Assembly (NCBI GenBank): GCA_025200525.1
Contig: CM045762.1
Span: 31,390,196-31,454,195, forward strand
Direction: 5' to 3'
DNA length: 64,000 nt
DNA from: Camellia lanceoleosa
Taxonomy: Eukaryota > Streptophyta > Magnoliopsida > Ericales > Theaceae
Of the stretch, positions 10,500 to 21,697 are shown one piece after another; position 1 is the stretch's first letter, and the number at the start of each line of letters is the position of its first letter. The notes under the pieces were generated by a model. The model was not told where the DNA came from. It worked only from the letters and a program-made list of their open reading frames with translations, and did not search any database. The position numbers were made by a program, and so were the translations under genes.

Positions 10500-10651
10500 G
10501 CCCTCCTTAGATTTATTGTTTTGTTTGTTATTTGTGAGAAGAATTAATAAACCCTGCCATTAATTAAAAAAAAAAAATTTTTTTGAAACGTCACCGTTTT
10601 ACGCCACAGCAGTGACTGCTGTGAAAGCTCCACAGCAGGGACCCCTAGTCG
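10500..10651 (-). repeat. Right TIR of the MULE
   Basis: This is the reverse complement of the left end. Read inward it gives GGTCCCTGCTGTGGAGC, CACAGCAGTCACTGCTGTG, GTGACGTTTC, a poly-T tract, GGCAGGGTTTATTAATTC and CAAACAAAACAAT. The inner palindrome (10605-10623 on plus) is kept, although its central bases differ from the left end. Confidence 0.85.
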
Positions 10652-10664
10652 TTATGAAGGGGAG

Positions 10665-11236
10665 TCAAAAAGGGGTCAATGTTGATTGTGATTTTTTCTC
10701 ACTTTTTAATCTCATATTTGTGGTTCTTTTTTTAGGCACTTATTTTCATATTGAAAAAATGAAGTTTAGACAAAGATATACTTGAAATTCTATCATATTT
10801 AAATTTTTTTTTTATGGATATTTAATTGATGATTTTTAAAGATAAATAAAGTTTGACTTGAAGATAAATTTTGAAAAGATTAAGCTGAAATATATGAGAA
10901 TTTACAACAATCGAGTTTAAATAGAAGATAAACTCCAAGAGATAAAGAGTTCTGAAGAAAATAAGAATTTAAATTCAAATTTAATGATAAACATGAGAAT
11001 ACAAAATAAATTAAATAAACTTTCAACTTTGAAATTTAGATCTTATCTATAGGTTATGAAATTAATTTCCATTGAAAATTTAATTTAACGATTAAAAAAT
11101 GAAGCAAAAAATAAAACATGAAAGACAATCAAAGAGAATTGCCAAGTAGAAGAGAGAAATATTAAAATTAAAAAAAATTTAAGAATAATCATTTTTAATT
11201 TTTTTTTAGAACACACTACATTCGCATATATGTATA
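10665..11236. other. AT-rich intergenic DNA between the MULE and the Helitron
   Basis: No ORF, inverted repeat or RNA gene is recognised. It separates the MULE target duplication from the Helitron 3' end and is probably host sequence. Confidence 0.5.
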
Positions 11237-11264
11237 CTAGTGGTAAACCCGTGTTATGCACAGG
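11237..11264 (-). other. Helitron 3' terminal hairpin and CTAG end
   Basis: The minus strand reads CCTGTGCATAACACGGG, then TTTACCA, then CTAG, then T. This is a stem (CCTGTG/CACGGG), a short spacer and a CTRR end next to a T, exactly the Helitron 3' architecture. CTAG is at 11237-11240 on plus and the flanking base at 11236 is A on plus. It terminates the element that encodes the helicase upstream. Confidence 0.8.
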
Positions 11265-11714
11265 ATTGGTTTAATAATGTGTAAATTTTTTAATAACTCA
11301 TTAATTTCTAAGTTTACTCATAAAATTATAATCATAATGCATAGAGATCATCTTTTCAAATTTCATAAGTGAAGACAATATTTCAAAACAAATATTCATA
11401 AAATATTATAATCATCCAATTGAGTTATTTTTCTTAAAACAATAAACTTAATTTCTAACTAATGAAATAATCTATATTAACAATAAATAAGATGTTTCTT
11501 AATGAACCTACTGTCTAAAACATATATATGCTAAAAAAACTAATAATAAACTAAATGTCATAAATCAAATTTATCTATATTTGATAAATTAAAACTCAAT
11601 AGATGTCGCTCATTATGTCTAAATGTCCCAAAAAGTACCTGTAAAATAAAAAATTGTTAACATTTTTTTGTTGTAATTTCTTACATACAAACAAACTTTA
11701 AAAAAATAAAATAA

Positions 11715-12458
11715 ATAAAAAATAAAAAATAGATACATTACCGTATGAGGAGTGTTGATTTAATTGTCCTCATTTTTGGGTTGTTGCTTCACTTCACTCT
11801 CTTCACAACCATTATTTTGTTGTTGTTGCTGCTGTTGTTTCACTTAAATATTTTCATTACTAGTGCGTTGCTCTACTTCATCCAATGCTTGCAAACAAAT
11901 TATATCATTTTCAATTTCCTCCAACATAACTATCAATGCTCTCATGTCTAGAAAGTCTTTTTTAATTTTTTTATGAATTTCTTGAATAGGCCATGAGGTT
12001 GGAAGTGTGTTAACTATAGCATGAACTAATATTGCAATGTGGGGCTAGAACCCTTTTTTCCTAAGCTTATAAAACACTTGCTCTTTATTTAACATATGCT
12101 CTCGTACCGTTAAATTTGGAGTCATCCGCTCTTGCTCAAGTTCAATCCATAGAGGATGAACTTTATGCTCCTCCATTAAAGCATCCATTAAGTCTAAAGC
12201 ATCTTTGATTTCATGCTTTTGAAAATTTGTTTCATTTACTTCATTCCATCTCGATAGTAAAAGGTCTAATATTATTTCCATCAATTTTTTTTCACTTATT
12301 TTTTTTCCTAATTTTTTCATTGCTCGACATATTTTGATTTTCCAATCAACAAAATTTTTTACTGGTAAACCCTTTTTATGCGGTACAATTTCAAATTCAT
12401 TTATGGCATTTTGCATGGCCAAACGATCACTATAGCACAAATTTAGAGGAGGCTGCAA
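11715..12458 (-). pseudogene. Unrecognised accessory or captured ORF downstream of the Helitron helicase
   Basis: A minus-strand frame of 137 residues (12458-12045) is rich in charged helices (LSRWNEVNETNFQKHEIKDA, LMDALMEEHKVHPLWIELEQ). After a frameshift near 12050 it continues as HAIVNTLPTSWPIQEIHKK, then LDMRALIVMLEEIENDIICL, to about 11870, followed by a Gln-rich run. The start may be a splice acceptor (TTTGCAG at about 12455-12461). I do not recognise a family. It lies between the helicase and the Helitron 3' end, the usual place for captured host exons or accessory genes. Its sustained amphipathic coding character over about 200 codons argues against a chance ORF. Confidence 0.5.
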
Positions 12459-12816
12459 ATTTATCTACATAATGAATTTAACACATTTAACATACACTTA
12501 AGTTTTTTTTAATAATAAACCACATTTATTATTATTTGAGTAAAATTTATAATGATAATTGTTAACATAAAAATTGTTTCTTCAAAAAAAAAAAGAAAAA
12601 AAAAAAGAAGGGTACTTAATTATGAAATAAAATAATTGTATGAATTAAACATAATATATGTACAGACAATTAAATTAAATATAAACATATAGATTTCAAA
12701 TGCAACATATGTTTTCAGGTATGACATTACTTATTTTAAACAATCAATATATGAAGAGAAATAATAAAATAATTGTTTCTTGGAAAATGAAACACATTTG
12801 AAACTCTTGAACAAAA
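12459..12816. other. Non-coding AT-rich Helitron interior
   Basis: This lies between the helicase C-terminus and the accessory ORF. Only AT-rich sequence with an A/G run near 12580-12612 is seen. It may be an intron or the intergenic spacer of the Helitron. Confidence 0.4.
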
Positions 12817-14768
12817 TTATTGATCAATGCCACTAAAAACTTCTATGTAAGCTACATTTTTGGTGACATCATCTGGTATGCCTTGTTTATTAATAAACAA
12901 CACCTTTAAGCCTGATGGAGAGGTGATATGTGATAGAGTTACATACAGCTGGCCATGAGAGAAGACTGGATTTTGAAGATAAAGGCCCACATTTTTCAAA
13001 GTTTGCCCTTGACTCTTATTTATTGTCATAGCGAATGCCAACTTTATTGGAAATTGCTTTCTTTTCATTGTAAAAGAAGCATGATTTTTGGAAGGTGTTA
13101 AAATAATACATGAAATTAGTACTTTCTCACAAACTCTAGACCCTGTAATAACTCTAGCTTCAATTACTCGATTTCCCATCTTATCAACAATTAATCGAGT
13201 GCCATTGCATAATCCCAAAGATTGGTTGACATTTCTTAGAAGCATTATTGGTGTTCTAACTTTTAACTACAAACAATGATAGTCCTAGTAAATTCAAAGA
13301 ATGCAAAAGTTCAGGAGGGTTCTTGTCTTGAACGTTGCTCTCACTTTCTGTTGGACACAATTTATTAGCATTGTTAAAAGTTTTCATCTCTCCAGGAAGT
13401 ATCGAAAGCATAACTATTCTTAGGAGCTAAAATGCCTCGTTCTTTTAAGTACGACATATCCTGATATTTATTTATAAAATTAGGATAGGTGGCATCGATT
13501 AACTGGTGCAAATCTCTTTCTCCTTTTTTTTATAACAAATTTTTTGGTTATCTGTATCCAATTAGGTTCATAGCCTTCACTAAATGAGCTTTCCATTATT
13601 TTCCCTTCACCAACCAATTTAATCCACTCAGCAAAGTCACATAATTCATGATGCGTATGATTAGAAATATCTTGTGTTGAACACACATATTTTTGGTAAG
13701 ATACAAAACTTGACAATGCTCCCAAATTGTTGACTTAGGTAATGAAGCTTCCACTATTTGTTCACGCCCACCTCTAGGTACGACAGGCAATATTTGTCTA
13801 AAGTCACCACTAAGCACAAAATAGTTTTCCACCAAAACCCTATCATCTAAACAATGTTTTGTATTTTTCAATATGTCCCTAAATATACGATCAACAGCTT
13901 CAAAAGCATGACGACTAACCATTGGTGCTTCATCCCATATAATTAACAACGCCTCTTGAATTAACTTTGCCATATCTGTCCCTTGATTTATTGAACAACA
14001 TGATGAGTTATCAAGGTCAAGTGGAATCTTGAAACGGGAATGGGCAATTCATCTCCCAGGTAAGAGCAAAGCTGCAATACCTGATGATGCAACAAAAAAG
14101 AATGATCTTCTTATCGGATCGAAATTTTGCAATTAAAGTGTTCATTAATATGTCTTTCCAGTTCCTCCACTACCATACACAAAAAATAAGCCCCCATGAT
14201 GAGTGGAATAAGCTTCCATTATGGTGTTAAATACTTTCAATTGGTCATCATTCAATCCCACATATAAAGATTCAAAAGATTGCATTTCTGAAATGCTATT
14301 GTAGTTCAGTTCCTCCCTTATGAGCCTACTAATAACCATTTGACCTAATCGATATGAGGATAGTGGCATTGGAGGAAATTCTTTAAAAGACCTTCCATTC
14401 TGATTTAATATGTGCTCAATTTCAAGCAATCCTAAATTTTTCAATTCACATTCTTCGAGATGTGTATTGCCATTCCCAATTTGCCTTCGTACCCTATTTT
14501 GTAAATCATCAGTAAGGTCAAACCAATGATTCTCCCACAATTCATATGCAATTGTAACCTCAGAAATTATTAGCATTGAGCAAAACATATTTCGCAATTG
14601 AGCACCCGATGCCCATGTTGAGGCTTCTGTTAAAGCTGCGTTCCACTCATTATCATTGTCAAGTAAGCCAAGTGCAAAGCATGTAGATTTAAATGTTGAG
14701 TGCACACTGCCATTAACGGTTCTAATATCTTCATAACATTTTGCACCTCGAACCTTGGTAAGCAACAT
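12817..14768 (-). pseudogene. Helitron Pif1-like helicase domain (broken)
   Basis: Several frames on the minus strand together make the SF1B helicase of a Helitron RepHel protein. Motif I is VYGSGGTGKTY (about 14150-14190). It is followed by a frame-shifted stretch that reads on as the usual ASSGIAALLLPG segment (about 14060-14100). Motif II is LLIIWDEAPMVSRHAFEAVD (about 13890-13950). Then come VVPRGGREQIVEASL (about 13740-13790) and the C-terminal motifs (TGSRVCEKVLI, FPIKLAFAMTINKSQGQTL, HGQLYVTLSHITSPSGLKVL; 13245-12817). At least three frameshifts separate these. A functional protein would unwind DNA during rolling-circle transposition. This copy cannot encode one. Confidence 0.9.
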
Positions 14769-14861
14769 ACCTAAATAATATCATTCCCCAGAATTAGGAT
14801 GTGCATAATACAATCTACTTATGCATATTTGTTGTTGCCTCATTTTCAACTTATTTTGTTT

Positions 14862-16033
14862 TTAGTTCCAAACCCATGAGCTAGGAAACTCTTCATATGT
14901 TAATGCATTCGCCTCTACATGATCTTTGTTTGCTTGAAACCACCTTGTCAACATTGTCTCGTGAACCCCCGGCTGATTAATAATTGACGAAATATTATTT
15001 GTGTCTCTAAATAGAATAGATTGTTCCCCATATAAATAGTACTGCAACCGTTCAACTAAAGGGTATTGCTTTTGCAATTCAAACTCAAATATACGCTAGC
15101 AACATTCAATTGCGGAGATATATCAACAATCTAAGTAATAGTTTTACCTCATTAGCCTCTCTACACCGACTTTGTCCATCAATGTTAAGTCGATTAACAT
15201 TATCTTCAATTACAACCGTTGCACGATCAGGACCATTATATATGTACTTATATAAGTACTTGATCAATTTGTTGTGTGCACAACACTCAATATTGATATG
15301 GGCATCATACAGTACAATAAGATCACAGTTGTATGGAATAACCCATCTGTTGTCAATTTCAAATCCATTAACCATGTATTTTTTCTTTGTATCCCTTCAT
15401 CTATAGATAGCAAATCCATTTTCATTAATACTCGTTTCACTACAAAAATTCTTCGGATAATGTTTTGAACATTTTCCATTCACTATACATGGGGCATTAG
15501 GGTTAGCACTGCCATAGGGACCATGTATCATACACCTCATTACTGTTTGAAATGTTAATGGATCTTCATCCTTATCAGGAATTTCAGCCAAATTATATCA
15601 TCAATTTCCTTTGGCAATTTTATCTTGTCATCTGCTGATAATGTCAAGATAATGTGCAAATACGGTAATCCTCGCGTTTGAAATTCGATGATGTGAATAT
15701 ATTTATTCAAGATAAAATAATATTATTTGTTAACTTTAAACTAAATTTAGCAAATCTAATTGACCAATTCAAATAAAAACAAACCTGCAATTATTTTGCC
15801 AAAGAATTTTCGGTTCTTGAAATATGCCATAAGTTGTTTCAATTTAATTCGAAAAACTCTCGCAAGTATATCCGGTATATCCTCTGTGCGTCGATTTGGA
15901 ATGCGCGCTACCTCCTGTTGAATTTCAGACCAATTTGGGTTACTTGTGAATGTGACAAAAAGGTCTGGAAATCCCACCTTTTGACATATTGCGATCGCAT
16001 CTTGGTAATACTGAATCATATTTCGTGGGCCAA
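14862..16033 (-). pseudogene. Helitron Rep region, C-terminal part with altered HUH motif
   Basis: Minus-strand fragments in order are MIQYYQDAIAICQKVGFPDL then FVTFTSNPNWSEIQQEVARI (16019-15756), a short non-coding gap, IIEFQTRGLPYLHIILTLSA (about 15700-15620), PLTFQTVMRCMIHGPYGSAN (15591-15397), NRWVIPYNCDLIVLYDAHIN with IKYLYKYIYNGPDRA (15375-15106), and PLVERLQYYLYGEQSILFRD (15077-14862). These are consecutive parts of the Helitron Rep endonuclease and its linker to the helicase. The HUH motif, normally GLPHAH, reads GLPYLH, so the first metal-binding His is lost. The two-tyrosine element (YLYKY) is kept. Frameshifts occur near 15590 and 15400. Confidence 0.88.
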
Positions 16034-16354
16034 TGTAGACACCTCAATTTTGACCGGCCCTAAGACTTGGGTGCTTTCTTTTAATTACCCGATGATGACA
16101 ATTAGAATGTGTTTCTCACAAAATCCTTAGTAAGAGAGATGGAATTTGAACTTTAATCCCAACATTCACCATTATGGCCCAATTGTTTTAAACTACTAAA
16201 TATTTTATTAGTTTAGTATTTTGTAATTTTGTATAATTTTATGTGTTTGTTCATATTTTTGGTGTTTTTATATAAATTGGTATAAATTATATATTTTAGA
16301 TATTTTATATATTATATATATATTATAAAAAAATATAATAAAAAAAATTGTTTT

Positions 16355-16373
16355 GATGTCGGCAGCCGACATC
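16355..16373. repeat. Palindrome in U3 of LTR A
   Basis: GATGTCGGC A GCCGACATC is a perfect 9-1-9 inverted repeat about 90 bp upstream of the TATA box. It sits where LTR B has the different perfect palindrome TGCCAGCTG ATG CAGCTGGCA. Both are followed by ATCCA. Confidence 0.7.
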
Positions 16374-16454
16374 CAAATCAAACCTTGCATAACTTTGCAT
16401 ATATATATATATATATATTATATTATTAGATTTATATTATTATATATATTGTTT

Positions 16455-16470
16455 ATTGCCTATATAAATC
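16455..16470 (+). promoter_or_regulatory. TATA box of LTR A
   Basis: TTGCCTATATAAATCAGTGA contains a consensus plant TATA element (TATATAAAT). It is followed by a purine-rich leader at 16490-16590, the layout expected for the U3/R junction of a long plant LTR. Confidence 0.6.
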
Positions 16471-16954
16471 AGTGAAAGGGGAGGCCCAGCAAGAAGAAGA
16501 AAAAAAGAGAAATGAGAGGGGGGTTAATCTCAGAGAGAGAGAAAAATGAAGTGGTGTGAGAGAGTTTGAGAGAAAAAGAATCAAAAAGAAGAAATAAAAT
16601 ATTTTCTTTGATGTTTTTATTTCCATTTCATCAATACACCATTTAAAAAACAACCACTAAAGCTGTAATTCTAAATTTTGAACTGAGAATTGAGAACACA
16701 TTCCACAGACTTGAGAGTAATCAAAAGAAAGCTTGTGATTCAGAAAATTCATCATTTCCCCAGAAGGTGAGTTTCACAAATTTTCATTTAATTTAAAAAT
16801 GTTATATAATTTGTTTAAATACTTCATTTATTTCTTTTCATAACTGTTTTTTTTTTTTGTCGCTTTAATGGGAAGGCTGCACTACCCACATATCTGCTGT
16901 AATTTAAATATTGTATATAAACTGTTGTAATTTATTACTTTAAATAATTTACCC

Positions 16955-17031
16955 CACCGGATGAATAGTACCCTCTGGCGGTGAATAGTACCCTCCGATG
17001 GTGAATAGTACCCTCCGACGGTGAATAGTAA
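16955..17031 (+). repeat. 20-bp tandem repeat in LTR A
   Basis: The unit TGAATAGTACCCTCCGACGG is repeated about 3.5 times with period 20 (starts at 16962, 16982, 17002 and 17022). Variation is limited to the last bases. Confidence 0.85.
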
Positions 17032-17387
17032 AAGTAGTAGGTTTCTCTCAAATTCTTTTGGGGCTGTTTTTCAACATCTAAACTATGTGATTTGAAGTCG
17101 TAAAAGTGGAGGGGTTAGCCACCATTCCTTCCACTTGTTTACTAACTTGATCCTATTTAATTTTGCTCGCTTTCTATGACTTAATTTCAGGACCATTGTA
17201 TGCTATTTAGGGGGCTGTTTAATTTATTTCAACGATTTATGTTTTAAATATCAAGTTTGTTTGTACTAACCAATTAATCAAATTCGCATAATCATCTCTG
17301 CAACTTCCCTCCATTCTTTACTTATTTCGATTAAAAAGTTGTGAAACATTAAAATTGTGGTTCAAGTATAAGAAAGGAACTCTTCCA

Positions 17388-17740
17388 TACTTAATGGTTT
17401 AATCTCTTCGGAGGTTCATTACCAAAGGTATAAAACGTTCTATGCTTAATGGTTTAATCTCTTTAGAGATTCACTACCAAAGGCATAAAACGTTTTATGC
17501 TTAGGAGGTTCATTACCAAAGGTATAAAATGCTCTATGCTTAATGGTTTAATCTCTTTGGAGATTCACTACCAAAGGCATAAAACGTTTCATGCTTAGGA
17601 GGTTCCTTACCAAAAGTATACAACGCTCTATGCTTACTGATTTAATCTCTTAGGGGATTTACTACCAAAGGTATAAAACATTCTATACTTAACAGTTTAA
17701 ATTCTTTGGAGGTTCATTACCCCAAATGTATACATGTTCT
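17388..17740 (+). repeat. Complex tandem repeat in LTR A
   Basis: A module of roughly 50-60 bp (CTTAATGGTTTAATCTCTTn, GGAGGTTCATTACC, AAAGGTATAAAACGTTCTAT) is repeated six to seven times. Two alternating variants occur: one carries GAGATTCACTACCAAAGGC and the other GAGGTTCATTACCAAAGG. This points to amplification of a higher-order dimer. Confidence 0.8.
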
Positions 17741-19945
17741 TATACTAAAACACAATCTTTTATTTTTTATTTCTCTTTATTCATCAGTGTGTTTACTTTT
17801 AAGAGACTAATTGACCCTTGGAAATCACCAAGGAAAGTATTATTACCACTTATTATCAAGTTTGGATTTCAAGTCATTATCACTCAAGTTTTGATTTTTT
17901 TAAGTCATTATCACTCTTTTGAGTTTGACTAGTCCTTGTTGCACATCTTATGTTTGACTTTGAATCCCTTATCGCTTGTAAATAAGTTTGACTCTTCCTT
18001 TGTAATTTTCCCTGAAGATAATAAGATTTGTTTCTCGGGTTAAGTTGATGCTTGTTTCTCTTTATTGCATTTTGGATTTAGTAAACGTAAATATCACTTT
18101 TGCACAAACATGAGAAAACATAAAGAAATGGAAAGGTAATAAAAAAAAGGCTAATAAAATTGGTTAAAATTGGATTACAACCGACATAAAGAACCAATAT
18201 GATTAATTGAATTTGGTCGGACGTTATACCGAGTTTATCGTGTCAAGGCTTGTCTTACATCAATTCATGATAATTTGATGAATCTTGAAGTGTCTCTATT
18301 TCCCTTCTTGAATTCATTTCATGATAGGAGGGAGGGGTGGTTATTTATTCATTGCATTTATTGATCATTGTCCAAATTGCATCTAAGATCATCAAGCAAT
18401 GAACTTGCTAATTGATGGTTTTGGAGATGATTCCAACCCTCTCTTGAGTATTTTTATGATAGAGAAGGGTAAAAACAAAGACAAACATGGCTAGGAATAC
18501 CCTGTCTGCACTGTTTCACCTCAGGTACAAAAAACAAATTTCCACAAGATAACAAAGTATTGGATTTATTTGGGGCTCAATTGAGTCGCGTTTTGGGGTT
18601 GGCAAGGCTCCAATAAATTGCAAAACAATACACTTTTTGAAAGCAGTAACTAGGAGTGAAACAGAACAAATCCCAGCAAGGTAGACAGAATAATTCCCGA
18701 GGAGCATCGAGCAATCATTGCATATTATTATTGTAATAAATTAGACAGTCCCTTTTCATTTATTAGTCATTCAGCTTTGTAATAATTATTTATTCAGACA
18801 TTTGGACATTCGGAGCCTCCTGCGCGGGGGCAAACAACTTGTAATAATGTATATGTCTTCCAATCCCACGTCTTTTTCCCTTTTATTTACCAGCTTATGA
18901 TGGTTAGATTAGGGACATTATGTTTAATTTAGCATACCCATGTTTGTATCCACTTGTATTGCATGCACCAAGGCCCGACGCATCATTCTAATTCACATTG
19001 TCGTTTAAATACTTCTTTGAATACATGCTTCGACCGCATGCGATCAAATCATTTCATATGCCATATTAGTAGCCAAGCCTGGTAATTGCATATCACATGT
19101 GTTGCATTTGTCATATTGTACAGTTAGGAATCATGCATATTTTCTAACTTTGTTTTGTAACTTATTCGCGGGACATTGGTAAATATGTGAGTTGTTATGT
19201 TTTAGCATCCCCCTTGTACATAATTTTCTTATTATGTTTAGCATCCTACCATGAGGCTAATTGCTTAAATGATAAACTGTTTGAATGCCTGTGGATGAAG
19301 GCTTGACGCTTGAATTGGAATGATTCAACGAATGTACGTTTTAAGCCCACTTTATAGTGGCAAATTCATAAACTTTAAGCCCACTTTGTTAAGTGGCAAA
19401 TTAAGCCCACCTGAGGTGGCAAATTCAAACCATTTTCGAGAAACAAACATAAAATTGAATTGTTCCAATTTGAGCAAACTAGTCTATACCTTGTATGCTT
19501 CACATAATAAATTTTAGGATTTATTAAATAATCAAAATAAGAACATATACTGTACATAAAAACTACATCATGATTAGTAGAGGCCGATCTTTGATCGGGT
19601 GAGTGGGGTATTCAATTATTGACCTTCCTCTCTCATACCTAAGTTCCCAAACCAAGACACTTTGGTAACGACGGACTAATGACCTTTGGCATGAGTCATG
19701 AGTTTCCTAAATTTCTCAAAAATAAATATTTAGGTGGCGACTCTGAAATCTGGCAAAACAATCTATTTTTGGCATTTGATTCAAACATCGATTTTTCAAA
19801 AGAAATTGTCGGATTTGGACTCTTTTTGTATTTCCATTGTTTCACATTGCACTTGTGAAATCAGAATCAGAACCAACACAAGTGGAGTCCGAACTGTAAG
19901 GGCTATTTCATTCTTCCGAAAGGGAGCGCGAAAAGCCGAGCTACA

Positions 19946-21287
19946 GACACCTGTAAAAGATAATAGGAGTATAAATCTCCTACCAACGGCTGATGCATCA
20001 CTGTCACCCGTAGTCACAACATTTTCTAAACCTCTGTACAAATCAGTCCGTAACACATTTTGTTTATGCCTGATGAAGTTTAGTCTATCTTCCTCAATAG
20101 CTACATAACAATCAACAACAAATTGTTGGAACAAACATCCCCCTTGCAGTAGCATTTTCCCTTCTCCAACTCGAAATTGAAGTCTAAATGCATAAAACTC
20201 TCTCATTGACACTCCTTTTCGTTTGTTGTTTGTACCCAGAGTAAAACTTATAGACCTTCTCCATCCATCTGTTCCATAGGGAAATAGTAATGGCTATTTA
20301 AGTGGCATGTATGAAGGATATGTTTCATTAATCCTTTGTAAATGTCCATCCAATTTTCTAACAATTATGTCACGATTTGTAGTGCTTTCAAACCCATCAC
20401 CAACAATTAATGCGGCATTCAGTTGTAGTGGGTCTAGTGTACTGTCTTCCATCCCTCGAACTCAAAATGCAAATATGCAATTCTTGAGCACCATTCTCAC
20501 GGATCATGTCTCGAGCAATGCGAAAAATTAATACATATGGATTGATGACATTCAACATTGACTGTAAAACTTCTAATGTGGACGTATCAATTCCCGATGT
20601 GCCACCACACCTATTCATAACATCCATTCTATTGTGAATTTCATGCTCAGTGTCATAAATATAGAGTTGTGCAAATTTAAGCCTTTTTCCCGGTTCTGGT
20701 AGTAGAGAACCAATTTTATGAAAATTTGCTCCACTAATACGAAAAACATAAGGACCCCTTCCATCTAACACTAATTGATTAATTTTCCCACCCATGGACG
20801 TGGAAGATAATAGAGAGTTATATGTCCTTATGTGTTCCCTGAATTTCACATGAGTAAACTGTTGTTGCAAAAATTTAGGAGCTTCTGGCAATAAAGGCAA
20901 CATCACTTGTCTACTTTGACAACAGAGACTAAATTTTAGTCAACTAAATGGAATATCTCTTACTTTTTCCTCTATCCACATCATTGCTTGACATTTAGAG
21001 CATGTTAGTGTTCTCCCACCAAAGTTTGAGCGGTCTGAAATTTTTCTCCTTCTAGAACATGTGGTAAATGTACTACCTGAAATTATTTAGATTTAGATTA
21101 CAATTATGAATTTCTAGTGTCTATAAGAAATTTGTATAGAGTACATAGTCGGCTAAATGTTTATTACCAGGTGGATGTGCTCTATTTGAAGTTGGTGGTA
21201 CAATATTAGGAGCTTCCACTTTTGATTCATTTGTGTCTAATTCATTAGATACAGGAATCTAAATTCTATCGTGACTAACATCAGGAG
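19946..21287 (-). pseudogene. Helitron Rep region, N-terminal (helitron-like N) domain
   Basis: On the minus strand, from right to left, the sequence reads a Cys-containing segment (TLTCSKCQAMMWIEEK, about 21010-20960), then CCQSRQVMLPLLPEAPKFLQ, TYNSLLSSTSMGGKINQLVL, GRGPYVFRISGANFHKIGSL, a KRLKFAQLYIYDTEHEIHNR segment (20906-20397), YPSYMPLK, SMREFYAFRLQF, GGCLFQQFVVDCYVAIEEDR and the SFTG end that continues across LTR A (20212-19946). This is the characteristic N-terminal domain preceding the HUH nuclease in plant Helitrons. Frameshifts or stops occur near 20940, 20430 and 20290. The 21090-21287 part is AT-rich and may be an intron. Confidence 0.88.
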
Positions 21288-21663
21288 TGTAGACACCTCA
21301 TTTTTTATCGTCCTCAAGACTTAGACGTCATCGTTTAAACACTCGATGATCATCCATGCTCGTGTTCATTTTGAGTTCTCGGAGGTCTCGGCTATGCGTC
21401 TTACCTCAAGATCTCTCAACTTGTCTGTTTTGTGCTTGGTTGTGGACCAAACACTTGTGTTTTTGTTTCTAAGGGAAGAGGGTGGCTTGTTTGCCATCCC
21501 CTCAACCCACCGGCCAGCGAATGATGCCATCGGCCCTTTTTTCTTGCCATCGGCTAAGAGTGTTGGCCGGTCGGCACTATATTTGGTCGGCCAGTACTTA
21601 TGTTGGTCGATCGGCCATTTTTGGTGGCCGAACTCTGTTCATTTGCTTTATGCAGATATTTTG

Positions 21664-21684
21664 TGCCAGCTGATGCAGCTGGCA
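21664..21684. repeat. 9-3-9 palindrome in U3 of LTR B
   Basis: TGCCAGCTG ATG CAGCTGGCA is perfectly symmetric and lies just upstream of the G-box palindrome at 21698. A second hairpin-forming unit so close to the TATA box suggests protein-dimer binding sites. Confidence 0.7.
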
Positions 21685-21697
21685 TCCACAATTCACC

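Larger units (their letters stand above)
6420..10664 (-). mobile_element. FAR1-type Mutator-like element (MULE) with TIRs and target duplication
   Basis: Element 6433-10651 is flanked by identical TTATGAAGGGGAG at 6420-6432 and 10652-10664. The true target duplication is probably 9-11 bp of this. The ends are inverted repeats of roughly 150 bp. The left one starts GGGTCCTGCTATGGAGC. The right one, read inward, starts GGGGTCCCTGCTGTGGAGC. Both continue through GTGACGTTT, GGCAGGGTTTATTAATTC and AACAAACAAAACAAT. The interior carries a spliced FAR1/FHY3-type transposase gene on the minus strand. The ends and target duplication are recognisable, but the transposase lacks part of its catalytic core, so the element is probably dead or mobilisable only in trans. 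Confidence 0.9.
16034..19945 (+). mobile_element. Solo LTR A, Tat/Ogre-like Gypsy family, inside the Helitron Rep gene
   Basis: It begins TGTAGACACCTCAATTTTGA and ends GAGCTACA, and shares internal landmarks with the other Tat-type LTRs here: a TGTCTTCCAA block near 18855, GTGGCGACTCTGAAATCTGG near 19733 and GAGTCCGAACTGTA near 19885. No PBS or coding sequence follows, so it is a solo LTR left by recombination. Flanking 5-mers are GCCAA (16029-16033) and GACAC (19946-19950). The uninterrupted Helitron reading predicts GCCAC, so each copy has one change. A TATA box lies at about 16460 and two tandem arrays lie inside. It is the most diverged of the Tat-type LTRs in the window. Confidence 0.85.

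Noticed and set aside
20307..20531. Plus-strand ORFs over the Helitron Rep domain
   Set aside because: These are antisense shadows of the well-supported minus-strand Rep reading.
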